Below the pieces are notes generated by a model that searched no databases, was not told where the DNA came from, and saw only the letters and a program-made list of their open reading frames with translations. DNA of 44,136 bases from the IMG/VR virus record IMGVR_UViG_3300042878_001945, positions 1 to 44,136 of that record; one strand, 5' to 3'. The translations under genes and the position numbers were made by a program. The stretch is from a virus. Shown one piece after another: positions 15,928 to 22,447 of this stretch; the first letter of the stretch is position 1, and each line of letters begins with the position of its first letter.

Positions 15928-16248
15928 TCAATAAGGAACGTCGTCATTTTCGTCAAAAGGAGGATCGATTTTTCCAGAAGAGGCAGTGACAAGGATGATG
16001 TCTCTGGCCCAAAGAGAAAGATACAAGTACCCTTTGTCGTTGATCTTACCTCCAACCGACCCGCTCACGGCAACGATCGATCCAGGCGTGGCAGTCGATG
16101 TCCAGTCACCCACCTTGCTGACAACCTCGACAATTTCTGTCCGGTTCAGGCTGTTTGTCAGCTTGAGCCTCAGCTTGGCGTATCCACCGTTGGGCAGTGT
16201 TGTTGCCGATTCAGCCACTTCGCCGACGATCGAATAGTTATTGATCAC
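15928..16248 (-). CDS. ssb: Single-stranded DNA-binding protein, OB fold
   Basis: A 106-residue protein with an OB-fold strand pattern (NNYSIVGEVAES, YAKLRLKLTN, IVEVVSKVGDW, GSIVAVSGSVGGKINDKGYLYLSLWARDI) and an acidic tip, PPFDENDDVPY, like the protein-docking tail of bacterial SSB. It would coat single strands during replication and recombination. The start is GTG 16248, overlapping the exonuclease stop (GTGA) with GGAGG 7 nt before it. This coupling to the YqaJ exonuclease supports a recombination role. Confidence 0.75.
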   Translation of the reverse strand: MINNYSIVGEVAESATTLPNGGYAKLRLKLTNSLNRTEIVEVVSKVGDWTSTATPGSIVAVSGSVGGKINDKGYLYLSLWARDIILVTASSGKIDPPFDENDDVPY

Positions 16249-17165
16249 GCTGTCACCTCCGTTAGGGAAAGAATCAGATCGTCCTTCAGCAAAAACCGTC
16301 GCGAAACCGTTTCGCTGAGGTAATCCTTGGCAATGTCAGGCCGATCCGCTTGGAATTTCTTGGTATCGAAACGCTTGGAAATCGTCTCTTTGTAGGTCAC
16401 GACCGTTTTGCCCTGATACAGGCCAACTTCAGCCGTTCCGATCGCTTCCTTGACCTCACGCTCAAGAGCAGACAGCTCGTCGGTCGCTGGGGCTGTTTCT
16501 CGCTTGATCTGGGCGATTCTACGCATCTTGTCGATGATTTCCTCGCTCAGGTCAACGGAAGTGCCAGAAGCAGCCCTTATGGCCGCTTTAAGGGCGTCAT
16601 TCCGCTTACCTGTTATCGCTGGCTCTTCGGCAAGTGAAACATGGTTGTCAAACCATGCTTTGACGTGGGCCACAGAGTCGATAAACCAGTCCGAAAACAG
16701 GTCGATTTGCAGCTCGTACACTTTGACTTGTGAAGAGCCATGCAGGACAGCGATGTAGGCACGGTCGATGCCGTGAACCCAGCACTGCCAGTGGACTTGC
16801 AAGAGGTAATGCTCAGGAACAGTGTCCCAGCTTTTCTCATGCGTACACTTGATTTCAAGGATGACGTTGTCGTCGTCCTGCCGGATGACGTAGTCTGGGG
16901 TCGCCGAGGCCCACCCATTTGGGTGGACGGCAAAGTCCTCTTCGGAGAGGATCGATCCACCAATCTGGTGGAGAGCCTCCATGGCCACTCCGGACTGCAA
17001 GTAATGACCCAGACGCATCGCCTGAGTTTCTTCGGTTGCATCCATGCCCATCTTCGATATCCAGATGTCATGTGGGCTGCTCCATGGGCTGATCCCAAGG
17101 ATGATCGGGGCGTCTGAAGCACCGATCGTTTTGCGTCTCACTTCCAGCCATTCAGAACGATTCAT
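16245..17165 (-). CDS. YqaJ-family viral exonuclease
   Basis: A 306-residue lambda-exonuclease-fold nuclease that resects double-strand ends for annealing by a partner protein. N-terminal WLEVRRKTIGASDAPIILG (residues about 6-24) and the downstream G-x-x-x-E helix, then ASATPDYVI and VILEIKCT (D and E-x-K of the PD-(D/E)XK core, about residues 88-108), followed by HYLLQVHWQCWV, are typical of the family. ATG 17165 is preceded by AAAAGGAG. The partner annealing protein lies 6 kb upstream in the same unit, and SSB follows directly. Confidence 0.87.
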   Translation of the reverse strand: MNRSEWLEVRRKTIGASDAPIILGISPWSSPHDIWISKMGMDATEETQAMRLGHYLQSGVAMEALHQIGGSILSEEDFAVHPNGWASATPDYVIRQDDDNVILEIKCTHEKSWDTVPEHYLLQVHWQCWVHGIDRAYIAVLHGSSQVKVYELQIDLFSDWFIDSVAHVKAWFDNHVSLAEEPAITGKRNDALKAAIRAASGTSVDLSEEIIDKMRRIAQIKRETAPATDELSALEREVKEAIGTAEVGLYQGKTVVTYKETISKRFDTKKFQADRPDIAKDYLSETVSRRFLLKDDLILSLTEVTA

Positions 17166-17547
17166 TGACCAACTCCTTTTTGGCGTAATTGCCACTGTTT
17201 ATACCGACAGCCAGTTCTCTGATCTGCTTGAGTCCACGCAACAGGTTTGCCTCAAACTCGCAGTTTGAATTGCATTGAGGGTTTTGATCAAGTTCACGGT
17301 CGATTTCGCGTTCTTCAAAAAGGGCGAGAATCTTCCGAGCCTTTTCTGACTCCTCAAGATCCTTGCTGCAAAGGATCTCTCTGATCTGCTTGTTATCCAG
17401 CATTCCTTCGTTGGCATAGCGGATCGTCAGAAGTGCGTACTCTTTGATTCTCATAAGCGAAAGCATGTTATGCTCGTTTCGCTTTGACATTTGCCTGATT
17501 GGATCTGCGTTCACTTTCGTATCTCCAGAAATGTGTTTGACTGACAT
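17152..17547 (-). CDS. Hypothetical charged helical protein
   Basis: A 131-residue protein with long charged helices (NKQIREILCSKDLEESEKARKILALFEEREIDREL). It overlaps the exonuclease start by 14 bp. The start is uncertain (ATG 17547 lacks a clear binding site). A CGGTATAAACAGTGG motif copy lies within its 3' end (17191-17208), translated as VGINSG. Unrecognised. Confidence 0.55.
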   Translation of the reverse strand: MSVKHISGDTKVNADPIRQMSKRNEHNMLSLMRIKEYALLTIRYANEGMLDNKQIREILCSKDLEESEKARKILALFEEREIDRELDQNPQCNSNCEFEANLLRGLKQIRELAVGINSGNYAKKELVNESF

Positions 17548-17572
17548 TAGGACACTGGTCTATACCGACAGG

Positions 17573-17932
17573 TCACTTTGACTTGCCGAGAGCCTTTTCC
17601 ATGACGGGAATGGCAATATCTTTCCAGAACTTGGCGTCGATTTTGCCCATCCCCAGGTACTCGTCCCGCTTCTCGATGTCGTTGATCGCACCTTCTTTTC
17701 TGCCCGACCGCATGTGATATTTCACTGCGTTCCCAAGGCAAAAGACCTGGATGATTTTGTCGATTTCCAGTGGGCCTTTGATCAAAACAAAAGCGATCGT
17801 GATATCGTTGATCACGTCGATGACTTGCCGCCCGTCTTTGAGCCTGTAGTACTGGGGCCTTGCCGTGGATTTTCGATCGTCAGGTCGGCTGACACTAACA
17901 GATGCGATCGCAGCTTTTGTCCTTGTAGCCAT
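17573..17932 (-). CDS. DUF3310-like protein
   Basis: A 119-residue protein with the DUF3310 pattern: a YYR..DGRQVIDVIN start (residues about 28-42), a central F-x-LGNAVKYHMRSGRK (about 64-82), then a charged helix with DEYLG. The family is common in phages, often near replication genes, and its activity is not established. The 5' end overlaps the previous gene by about 120 bp in another frame. Confidence 0.65.
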   Translation of the reverse strand: MATRTKAAIASVSVSRPDDRKSTARPQYYRLKDGRQVIDVINDITIAFVLIKGPLEIDKIIQVFCLGNAVKYHMRSGRKEGAINDIEKRDEYLGMGKIDAKFWKDIAIPVMEKALGKSK

Positions 17933-18033
17933 AATGCGTGTCTATCCTCGCTTCGTCCTTTGTTTATGTAATCCGAAATGATGTGGTACGTATCCCGAAT
18001 CATCAGATCACGCTTGTCTAGTGGAGGCTTCAT
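17812..18033 (-). CDS. Hypothetical protein overlapping the DUF3310 gene
   Basis: A 73-residue protein (MKPPLDKRDLMIRDTYHIISDYINKG...). ATG 18033 follows AGGGAGTAAGG and comes 2 nt after the upstream stop, which is good coupling. The last 40 codons overlap the next gene in a different frame; that part is low-complexity, so the protein may have been extended by loss of an earlier stop. Unrecognised. Confidence 0.45.
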   Translation of the reverse strand: MKPPLDKRDLMIRDTYHIISDYINKGRSEDRHALWLQGQKLRSHLLVSADLTIENPRQGPSTTGSKTGGKSST

Positions 18034-18035
18034 CC

Positions 18036-18395
18036 TTACTCCCTATTGCTGACTTCCTCGATGTGCCAGCCTCGCGGCTGTTTCTTGTCCGGCCAAGCGA
18101 GGAAAAACACGTATTCCCCGTACTCGGCTGAAAAAGTTTTGAGTTTAATTTTGGCGGCATCCGTGTAAACGTGCCTGTGGCCAGCCGGTTTGACTTCAAA
18201 GTGGCAAACCTGACCGTCCTCTGTCCTGACTCCGGTAAAGTCTGGCGTATATCTCAGCTCGCCAAACCTCAGCGTATGACTCTCATACCGGACGTGATCG
18301 AAGAATGCGTTGAGCCAGTCGCACTGCGTTTTAAATGCGATCTCAGCCTTGGTCATTTCGCCACGTTTGCGAGGGTTTACTGCTCTGGCTCGCAT
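18036..18395 (-). CDS. Probable PD-(D/E)XK endonuclease, DUF1064-like
   Basis: A 119-residue protein. ELRYTPDFTG (residues about 46-55) and VCHFEVKPAG (about 63-72) give the D ... E-x-K core of restriction-type nucleases, as in DUF1064/VRR-NUC-like phage enzymes that may cut branched DNA. A conserved helix, DAAKIKLKTFSAEYG, follows. AAGGGGATAACG precedes ATG 18395. It probably works in replication or recombination with the neighbours. It could also be an anti-host nuclease. Confidence 0.65.
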   Translation of the reverse strand: MRARAVNPRKRGEMTKAEIAFKTQCDWLNAFFDHVRYESHTLRFGELRYTPDFTGVRTEDGQVCHFEVKPAGHRHVYTDAAKIKLKTFSAEYGEYVFFLAWPDKKQPRGWHIEEVSNRE

Positions 18396-18459
18396 CGTTA
18401 TCCCCTTGTGGAAGATCGCCCCCTCCGCCAACAAGACGAAGGGGGCTTAGACCCAACAG

Positions 18460-18495
18460 CCTGAGAGTTAGGACTGTTCGAAAACATCTCTCAGG
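18460..18495 (-). repeat. Inverted repeat downstream of the tRNA-like element
   Basis: CCTGAGAG (18460-18467) and CTCTCAGG (18488-18495) form an 8-bp stem with a 20-nt loop. On the transcribed strand it starts right after the acceptor end of the tRNA-like element. No T-run follows. Confidence 0.6.
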
Positions 18496-18498
18496 CAA

Positions 18499-18561
18499 GT
18501 CGCGTGCAGGAATCGAACCCGCCGAAAGCCCCATTGGTAAGGGCTATTGCCCAGCCGCGAC
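18499..18561 (-). ncRNA. Shortened tRNA-like element 1
   Basis: On the - strand, GTCGCGG (18561-18555) pairs with ACGCGAC (18505-18499) in six of seven positions, and a perfect-length T arm, GCGGG TTCGATT CCTGC, precedes the 3' strand directly. The 32 nt between hold either a GGGC/GCCC mini D arm or an AGCCC/GGGCT anticodon-like stem with a 9-nt loop, not both. At 63 nt it is shorter than a normal tRNA. It could be a degenerate tRNA, an RNase P/processing signal or a decoy. It lies in a 170-bp gene-free gap. Confidence 0.5.
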
Positions 18562-18568
18562 AATTGAC

Positions 18569-19066
18569 TTACTGGAACTCGTAATTGTTTAACACTTGAT
18601 AGTCTCTTGGTATGTGCTTTCGCTCCTCTTTGTCGTACCAGTCGCAAGCCTCCTTCTTCGTTGACCGCGATGTCGAAATCCTTTTCCCCAGGTAGCTGTA
18701 CTCGACGCACCACTTGTTTCCGCTTTTGAATACACCGATTGTGCCGTTTCTGGCTTTCCATTTCTGCTTGATTGCCATGCGGGATTGGAGCATCTTGTTA
18801 TGCCCTAGCCGGTCGCTTTCCATGATGTCATCGTGCGATGGTTTGTTTCCAATAACGTCCGTCACGGCACTCAGAGGGATAGACTCGTCGAGCCTTTGGA
18901 TTTTCAGCATGATCAGAATTTGCTCAGAGCCAAATGAAGGCCAGCACTCTTCGAGAAAAAGGACGTGTTCTTCTATCGCCTTGTCGTCGCGAGCATTTTT
19001 CCATGTGTCGCTCTGGACTTTCTTGGAATATTCTGGCCTTATGATGCGCCTGATTTCTTCATTCAA
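18569..19066 (-). CDS. Hypothetical protein with AP2-like C-terminal DNA-binding domain
   Basis: A 165-residue protein. Residues about 108-148 (GTIGVFKSGNKWCVEYSYLGKRISTSRSTKKEACDWYDK) are given here only as a region; the I-G-V, W-C-V, G-K-R and A-C-x-W-Y positions resemble the three-strand-plus-helix AP2/integrase-N-terminal DNA-binding fold often attached to homing endonucleases. The N-terminal part is helical and unrecognised. The start is TTG 19066 with GGAGGAG 7 nt before it, overlapping the previous stop. No HNH motif is visible. Confidence 0.55.
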   Translation of the reverse strand: MNEEIRRIIRPEYSKKVQSDTWKNARDDKAIEEHVLFLEECWPSFGSEQILIMLKIQRLDESIPLSAVTDVIGNKPSHDDIMESDRLGHNKMLQSRMAIKQKWKARNGTIGVFKSGNKWCVEYSYLGKRISTSRSTKKEACDWYDKEERKHIPRDYQVLNNYEFQ

Positions 19067-19259
19067 TGCTGGTCTCCTCCTTAGGACTCACTCGAATCGG
19101 CTCGTCGGTCAACCAGCTAACATGCGAGATGAGGGAGTTGGCCCTAATCAAAGCGATGTCGATCCTGTCCAGCTCGTCTTGCATCAGGTTGTAGACCGTT
19201 AAAGCGGCGGCCTTGGCCTCGCCATGCTCCAACGATGCGATGAAATCAAGCGATGTCAT
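19059..19259 (-). CDS. Small acidic helical protein
   Basis: A 66-residue protein (MTSLDFIASLEHGEAKAAALTVYNLMQDELDRIDIAL...). The start overlaps the preceding small gene's stop as ATGA. It is all-helical by eye. It belongs to an unbroken chain of start-stop-overlapping genes running from ThyX. Unrecognised. Confidence 0.6.
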   Translation of the reverse strand: MTSLDFIASLEHGEAKAAALTVYNLMQDELDRIDIALIRANSLISHVSWLTDEPIRVSPKEETSIE

Positions 19260-19420
19260 TGCTGTTCCGCCTCGTTAGCCTGAATCTTGTGGATCATGGC
19301 AAGTAGTAGAGTCGTGGGGATAGTGATCTTTTCACGATTGTGTTGTATCTGATATGTTGCAACACGCTTCCAAGCGTCAACAACTTCTGGTGTTAGCAGT
19401 TCTTTCTCAAGCGGTGTCAT
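19256..19420 (-). CDS. Small hypothetical protein
   Basis: A 54-residue protein (MTPLEKELLTPEVVDAWKRVATYQ...) from ATG 19420 with GGAGGAAG at good distance. It overlaps both neighbours by start-stop sharing. Helical; unrecognised. Coding status rests on its ribosome binding site and exact coupling. Confidence 0.6.
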   Translation of the reverse strand: MTPLEKELLTPEVVDAWKRVATYQIQHNREKITIPTTLLLAMIHKIQANEAEQQ

Positions 19421-19539
19421 CACTTATACTTCCTCCACTCTTTCCACGAATCCATTGCCTCTGAGTAGCAGCATCGCAGCACTACTAACAACATCAGGCA
19501 TGTAAACGGCAGAAGGAGTGCCTCAAATATAGATGTCAT
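19420..19539 (-). CDS. Very small single-pass membrane protein
   Basis: A 39-residue protein. Residues about 4-24 (IFEALLLPFTCLMLLVVLRCC) form one membrane helix, followed by a charged tail (DSWKEWRKYK). GGAGGAAGG lies directly before ATG 19539. It overlaps neighbouring stop and start codons. Function unknown; a small inhibitor of a host membrane process is one idea without evidence. Confidence 0.55.
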   Translation of the reverse strand: MTSIFEALLLPFTCLMLLVVLRCCYSEAMDSWKEWRKYK

Positions 19540-19592
19540 ACCTTCCTCCACTTCGTTTCAATCTCTTGATCCGTCACCGTGTAATAGATCAT
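19536..19592 (-). CDS. 18-codon micro-frame resembling the ThyX C-terminus
   Basis: The frame MIYYTVTDQEIETKWRKV ends with the same pattern as ThyX (YTVTENGIETNWRKV). Its start overlaps the upstream stop (TGATG) and its stop overlaps the next ATG (ATGA). About 37 of 45 aligned bases match the ThyX 3' end at 19832-19876. It is probably a duplicated gene end kept for its GGAGGAA ribosome binding site; it may or may not make a peptide. Confidence 0.35.
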   Translation of the reverse strand: MIYYTVTDQEIETKWRKV

Positions 19593-19828
19593 CAGATCCC
19601 ACTCCATTTGCCTAATTTGCGAGAGTATCTCAAGGCGTAAAGATCCTCATAAGACTCGTAAACGCATATTGATGTCATCTCTGGGTCAATATGTTCAGCA
19701 AAATCTAGAAGATCGTTCAGATCTGCCGTCATGACTCCTTTCACTGACTGTAGATAGATCTGGAAATTACCTCCATGTAAAACACGGTAGCCAAGAAATT
19801 TGCCGCAACTTAATTCAGGTACGTTCAT
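19592..19828 (-). CDS. Small hypothetical protein after ThyX
   Basis: A 78-residue protein (MNVPELSCGKFLGYRVLHGGNFQIYLQSVKG...). ATG 19828 overlaps the ThyX stop as TGATG, and GGAGGAAAG in the ThyX 3' end acts as ribosome binding site. It is alpha/beta with an acidic helix (DLNDLLDFAEHID). Unrecognised. Confidence 0.6.
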   Translation of the reverse strand: MNVPELSCGKFLGYRVLHGGNFQIYLQSVKGVMTADLNDLLDFAEHIDPEMTSICVYESYEDLYALRYSRKLGKWSGI

Positions 19829-20592
19829 CACACTTTCCTCCAATTCGTTTCAATTCCATTTTCCGTCACTGTGTAATCGCCAAAAATATTCGGTGATTCA
19901 GCTTGCAACACGTCCAGAACTGCAATTGCCAGCCGTTGAATCTCAGCGTCCGCATGGATTGAGCCACGTAATTCAAGGAAGTGTCGCCATGCTCTGGCGT
20001 TACCTGTCACAAAGATCTTTGTTTCAGTGCAGTTCGGGAGGACAGCACGAGCGGCCTCGCGGCATTTCTTGCGTCGAAGTGTCGGGCCTTCGATGTCGGC
20101 AAAGTCGTTGTATTCCAGCGTTTCGCACAACGCCTCGTAATGTCCCTGCGCTCGGCCAATGGCCTGCGACCAGATCGCTTCTGGCGTGCTTCCTGGCTTG
20201 ATGCCTGGTGGTCGCACAAACGCACAGTCCGACTCGTCCACATATCGCTGACTGAGCTGCGAGTAGCTCATGCCAGCACGATGCCTCACCAGCTCGTGCG
20301 TGAGTGACCGTGAGACGCCTGTAAATATCATCGAGTAAACAGCATGTTCGAGAACTGAGCCGTGGCCCACTTCCAGGATATGGTCGATATAAGCCTTGTT
20401 CCCACCTGGTCGAGGCTTGGCAAAGCTCATGTAGCACAATCGGCCAGCGATCTCCACGAGATGCTCGCTAGCATTGTCGGTGTCGCTGTTCCAGTGTTCG
20501 ACTCCGTGGGCTTCTAAGAACTCGGCACAATCAAGGCTGTTGAGTTCCTGTTTGCCGACCAGGTAGACGGATGGAGCGTTGATGATTTTCAT
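19828..20592 (-). CDS. thyX: FAD-dependent thymidylate synthase ThyX
   Basis: A 254-residue enzyme that methylates dUMP to dTMP using methylene-tetrahydrofolate, FAD and NADPH, supplying thymidine for phage DNA synthesis. The ThyX signature appears as RHRAGMSYSQLSQRY (RHR-x-S-x-x-x-S-x-R-Y type; residues about 105-119). Upstream HGSVLEHAVYSMIFTGVSRSLTHELVRHR supplies the folate and FAD-binding helix. NARAWRHFLELR follows near the C-terminus. The start ATG 20592 overlaps the CsrA stop as ATGA, with AAAGGTG before it. Length is normal for the family. Confidence 0.95.
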   Translation of the reverse strand: MKIINAPSVYLVGKQELNSLDCAEFLEAHGVEHWNSDTDNASEHLVEIAGRLCYMSFAKPRPGGNKAYIDHILEVGHGSVLEHAVYSMIFTGVSRSLTHELVRHRAGMSYSQLSQRYVDESDCAFVRPPGIKPGSTPEAIWSQAIGRAQGHYEALCETLEYNDFADIEGPTLRRKKCREAARAVLPNCTETKIFVTGNARAWRHFLELRGSIHADAEIQRLAIAVLDVLQAESPNIFGDYTVTENGIETNWRKV

Positions 20593-20783
20593 GCCAGCAC
20601 CTTTCTTGTTTTGTTGATGGCATCGTCGCGAGTGACGCTCATCTCCCGTGGAGCATCGATGCCGATACGGACGCATGTGCCTTGGCCTGTGACATCCGTT
20701 ACGACGATTTCGATGTCGCCATGAACACCTTCGGGGATATGGATCTTAAACCGCTCGTTAATCTTCCGTGCAATGACCAGCAT
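20589..20783 (-). CDS. csrA: CsrA-family RNA-binding regulator
   Basis: A 64-residue CsrA homologue starting MLVIARKINERFKI. The typical C-terminal strand, CVRIGIDAPREMSVTRDD (residues about 39-56), contains the RNA-contacting R-I-G and the A-P-R-E-x-x-V-x-R segment. CsrA dimers bind GGA in mRNA leaders and block or stimulate translation. ATG 20783 follows AAAGGAAG. It is translationally coupled to thyX. It may act on host or phage messages, many of which carry GGAGG sites here; no target is proven. A host-derived gene is likely. Confidence 0.9.
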   Translation of the reverse strand: MLVIARKINERFKIHIPEGVHGDIEIVVTDVTGQGTCVRIGIDAPREMSVTRDDAINKTRKVLA

Positions 20784-20794
20784 TTGACTTCCTT

Positions 20795-21592
20795 TCAGAT
20801 ACTCATGAGGAACATTTCTTCGTCTTCCACAGGTACAGCCCATGGTTGACTTACCGCTACTTCCACGACTTGCTTACGCCTAAACATCTCCACCTGAGAC
20901 TCGATGACGACTGCCGCCATCGCTTCCTTGGCCCTCTTGGCCTTGAGTGCTTCCCTGTCGGCCTTGTCCATGTCCTCTGGTCGTGCCGACTTAAACAGTT
21001 CGCCCAGCGAGTCACGGTAGCTCTTCGCCTTGGCGTTGTACTCCGCCAGATCGCCAAACATGTCGAGTCCGCGAGCCTCGCACCACATCAGCAAATGCTG
21101 CTCTCGCTGCCGTTGCTTCTGTAGCACATACCGAAGCATCTCACTGTTTGCGACCTGGATTCCCGCATACTTCAGAGCGTTGTTGCAAACACAGGCGAAA
21201 GAACGATTTGAGGTCTGTTCCTTGTACTCAACCGGCACGCTGACGCAGCCAATTCCATCGCAATACTGGCACTCTTCAGATTCGTATCCCTTTTGGTTTG
21301 CAATTTCGTGTTGCGCTACAGCCTTAGGCCGATTCCTGACGAAATCTGCAAAATGCTCAAAGATCCGAGCCGCTCCGCCGACCAGACGTTTCGTGGCAAA
21401 TTCATAGGCGACATTCTCTGCGAAATGCTCGTCAGCGTTCAGTCCGGCCTGCACCATGAACCTCTTCCAGTGATCCCACTGAGCCTCAAATGTCTTAGAG
21501 ATCTCTTCGTCAAGCACTGGGTCGTAGCCCTTGTTGATAAAGATCTGCTCGACGTATCCCCGCACAAAACTGTTAACGACGATGTTACTCAT
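20795..21592 (-). CDS. Replication-associated hypothetical protein with Cys cluster
   Basis: A 265-residue protein immediately after the initiator and coupled to it (TGATG). An N-terminal helical part is followed by CQYCDGIGC (residues about 108-116) and CVCN (about 134), giving a possible zinc site. The rest is charged coiled helices (SARPEDMDKADREALKAKRAKEAM). Position suits a helicase loader or primosome partner, but no Walker motif is seen, so it is not a DnaC-type ATPase. Function unknown. Confidence 0.6.
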   Translation of the reverse strand: MSNIVVNSFVRGYVEQIFINKGYDPVLDEEISKTFEAQWDHWKRFMVQAGLNADEHFAENVAYEFATKRLVGGAARIFEHFADFVRNRPKAVAQHEIANQKGYESEECQYCDGIGCVSVPVEYKEQTSNRSFACVCNNALKYAGIQVANSEMLRYVLQKQRQREQHLLMWCEARGLDMFGDLAEYNAKAKSYRDSLGELFKSARPEDMDKADREALKAKRAKEAMAAVVIESQVEMFRRKQVVEVAVSQPWAVPVEDEEMFLMSI

Positions 21593-22431
21593 CAGGTAAG
21601 CCGATCTAAGCGAGCGCGTCTCGCTGCAATTTCTTTATCCCTTTGATCCTTAGCGGCTTGATCTGGGTCAACCCAGTCGCCGTTACCCCAAGAGTTGTTG
21701 ATACTCCCGATCAGGTAGGCGATGGTCGTCCCTTTGATCTTTCGCTCCTTGCTGGCCTTGATCGTGGCCTTGAGGTAGAACTCAAGGAACCCAGTCTTGT
21801 TGGCCATCTCCTGACTTACCGAAGCGGCGAATTGACGATCCTGGCCAGTCGCGCCCAGTAACTGGGTGGCCAAGTTTCTTTGAGCCTCGGTCAGCACGGC
21901 TCCCTTTCGAGGGGTCAGGTTCTCGGGCTTATATGTGGTTGGATCAGGTAACCGATTCCGCAACAACGACAACTCTTCCTGTTGTTGTTCAGTCTGAGAT
22001 ACGGTCTGGGATACGGTATAAGGGAGCATTCCGCTTTTTGCGGAGTCGCTATCCGCTTTTTGCGGAGTCTCTGTCCGCTTTTTGCGGAATGGCTCTCCGC
22101 TTTTTGCGGAATCCGAATCCGCATCTTGCGGCAACGAAACAAAGCGCATCTCGAGGCCAGAAGCCGTTCTTTTGACTTCGATCACTTCAAGCTCGACCAA
22201 CAGCTTTAATGCTCGAGTTACAGAGTCAGCGGAAATCCCCCAGTCTTCAGCAATCCATGCTGCTCGCAAGTTAATAAATCTTGTTATCCTGCGTTGGAAT
22301 GTCCGAGTGAAAATAGAACCTGCGACGAGCTTTGCGGTCGGAGGAATATCTTCTCTTTTAGCAATATCATCTGGTATTGCAGTAAAAAACGGGCGAGTTC
22401 TGTTGACGTGTTCGCTGTTATCGTCTATCAT
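21592..22431 (-). CDS. Probable replication initiator with N-terminal winged-helix domain
   Basis: A 279-residue protein. Residues about 15-95 (IPDDIAKREDIPPTAKLVAGSI ... WIAEDWGISADSVTRALKLLVELEVIEVKR) form a winged helix like those of phage replication organisers and RepA-type initiators. The middle (about 100-135) is a low-complexity linker encoded by the 22-bp iterons. The C-terminus (residues 195-279) is helical with conserved-looking FYLKATIKASKERKIKG. ATG 22431 follows GAGAGGACG. Carrying the iterons inside the gene resembles lambda O. It probably opens the origin and recruits host or phage helicase. Confidence 0.7.
   Translation of the reverse strand: MIDDNSEHVNRTRPFFTAIPDDIAKREDIPPTAKLVAGSIFTRTFQRRITRFINLRAAWIAEDWGISADSVTRALKLLVELEVIEVKRTASGLEMRFVSLPQDADSDSAKSGEPFRKKRTETPQKADSDSAKSGMLPYTVSQTVSQTEQQQEELSLLRNRLPDPTTYKPENLTPRKGAVLTEAQRNLATQLLGATGQDRQFAASVSQEMANKTGFLEFYLKATIKASKERKIKGTTIAYLIGSINNSWGNGDWVDPDQAAKDQRDKEIAARRARLDRLT
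22030..22132. repeat. Five 22-bp-spaced iterons, candidate replication origin
   Basis: The palindrome TCCGCTTTTTGCGGA occurs perfectly at 22030-22044, 22052-22066, 22074-22088 and 22096-22110, and degenerately at 22118-22132 (TCCGCATCTTGCGGC). The period is exactly 22 bp, about two helix turns, so all copies face one side of the DNA. As 22 is not a multiple of three, the copies are read in different frames (SAKSG, FRKKR, PQKA), so DNA, not protein, is being conserved. Confidence 0.85.
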
Positions 22432-22447
22432 GACAACGTCCTCTCTA

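Larger units (their letters stand above)
10946..17569 (-). promoter_or_regulatory. Dispersed TCGGTA-type motif, 14 copies in one orientation
   Basis: On the transcribed strand a core CGGTAT-rnn-CAGTG (for example TCGGTATAGACAGTGTC) recurs at about 10946-10965, 11377-11394, 12231-12248, 12942-12957, 13279-13296, 13517-13534, 13868-13885, 14175-14192, 17191-17208 and 17551-17569. A CGGTAAGTG variant lies at 14221-14237, 14396-14413, 14933-14951 and 15282-15299. All read the same way and most lie between a stop codon and the next ribosome binding site; several include the stop codon. They may be repressor stoperators, promoters or RNA signals. Confidence 0.75.

Noticed and set aside
20795-21592. 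DnaC-type helicase loader
   Set aside because: Position would fit, but no Walker A or B motif is present, so only a neutral call is made.
22030-22132. CRISPR array
   Set aside because: The units are 15-bp palindromes with 7-bp spacers inside a gene, far too short for CRISPR. No other CRISPR-like array was seen.
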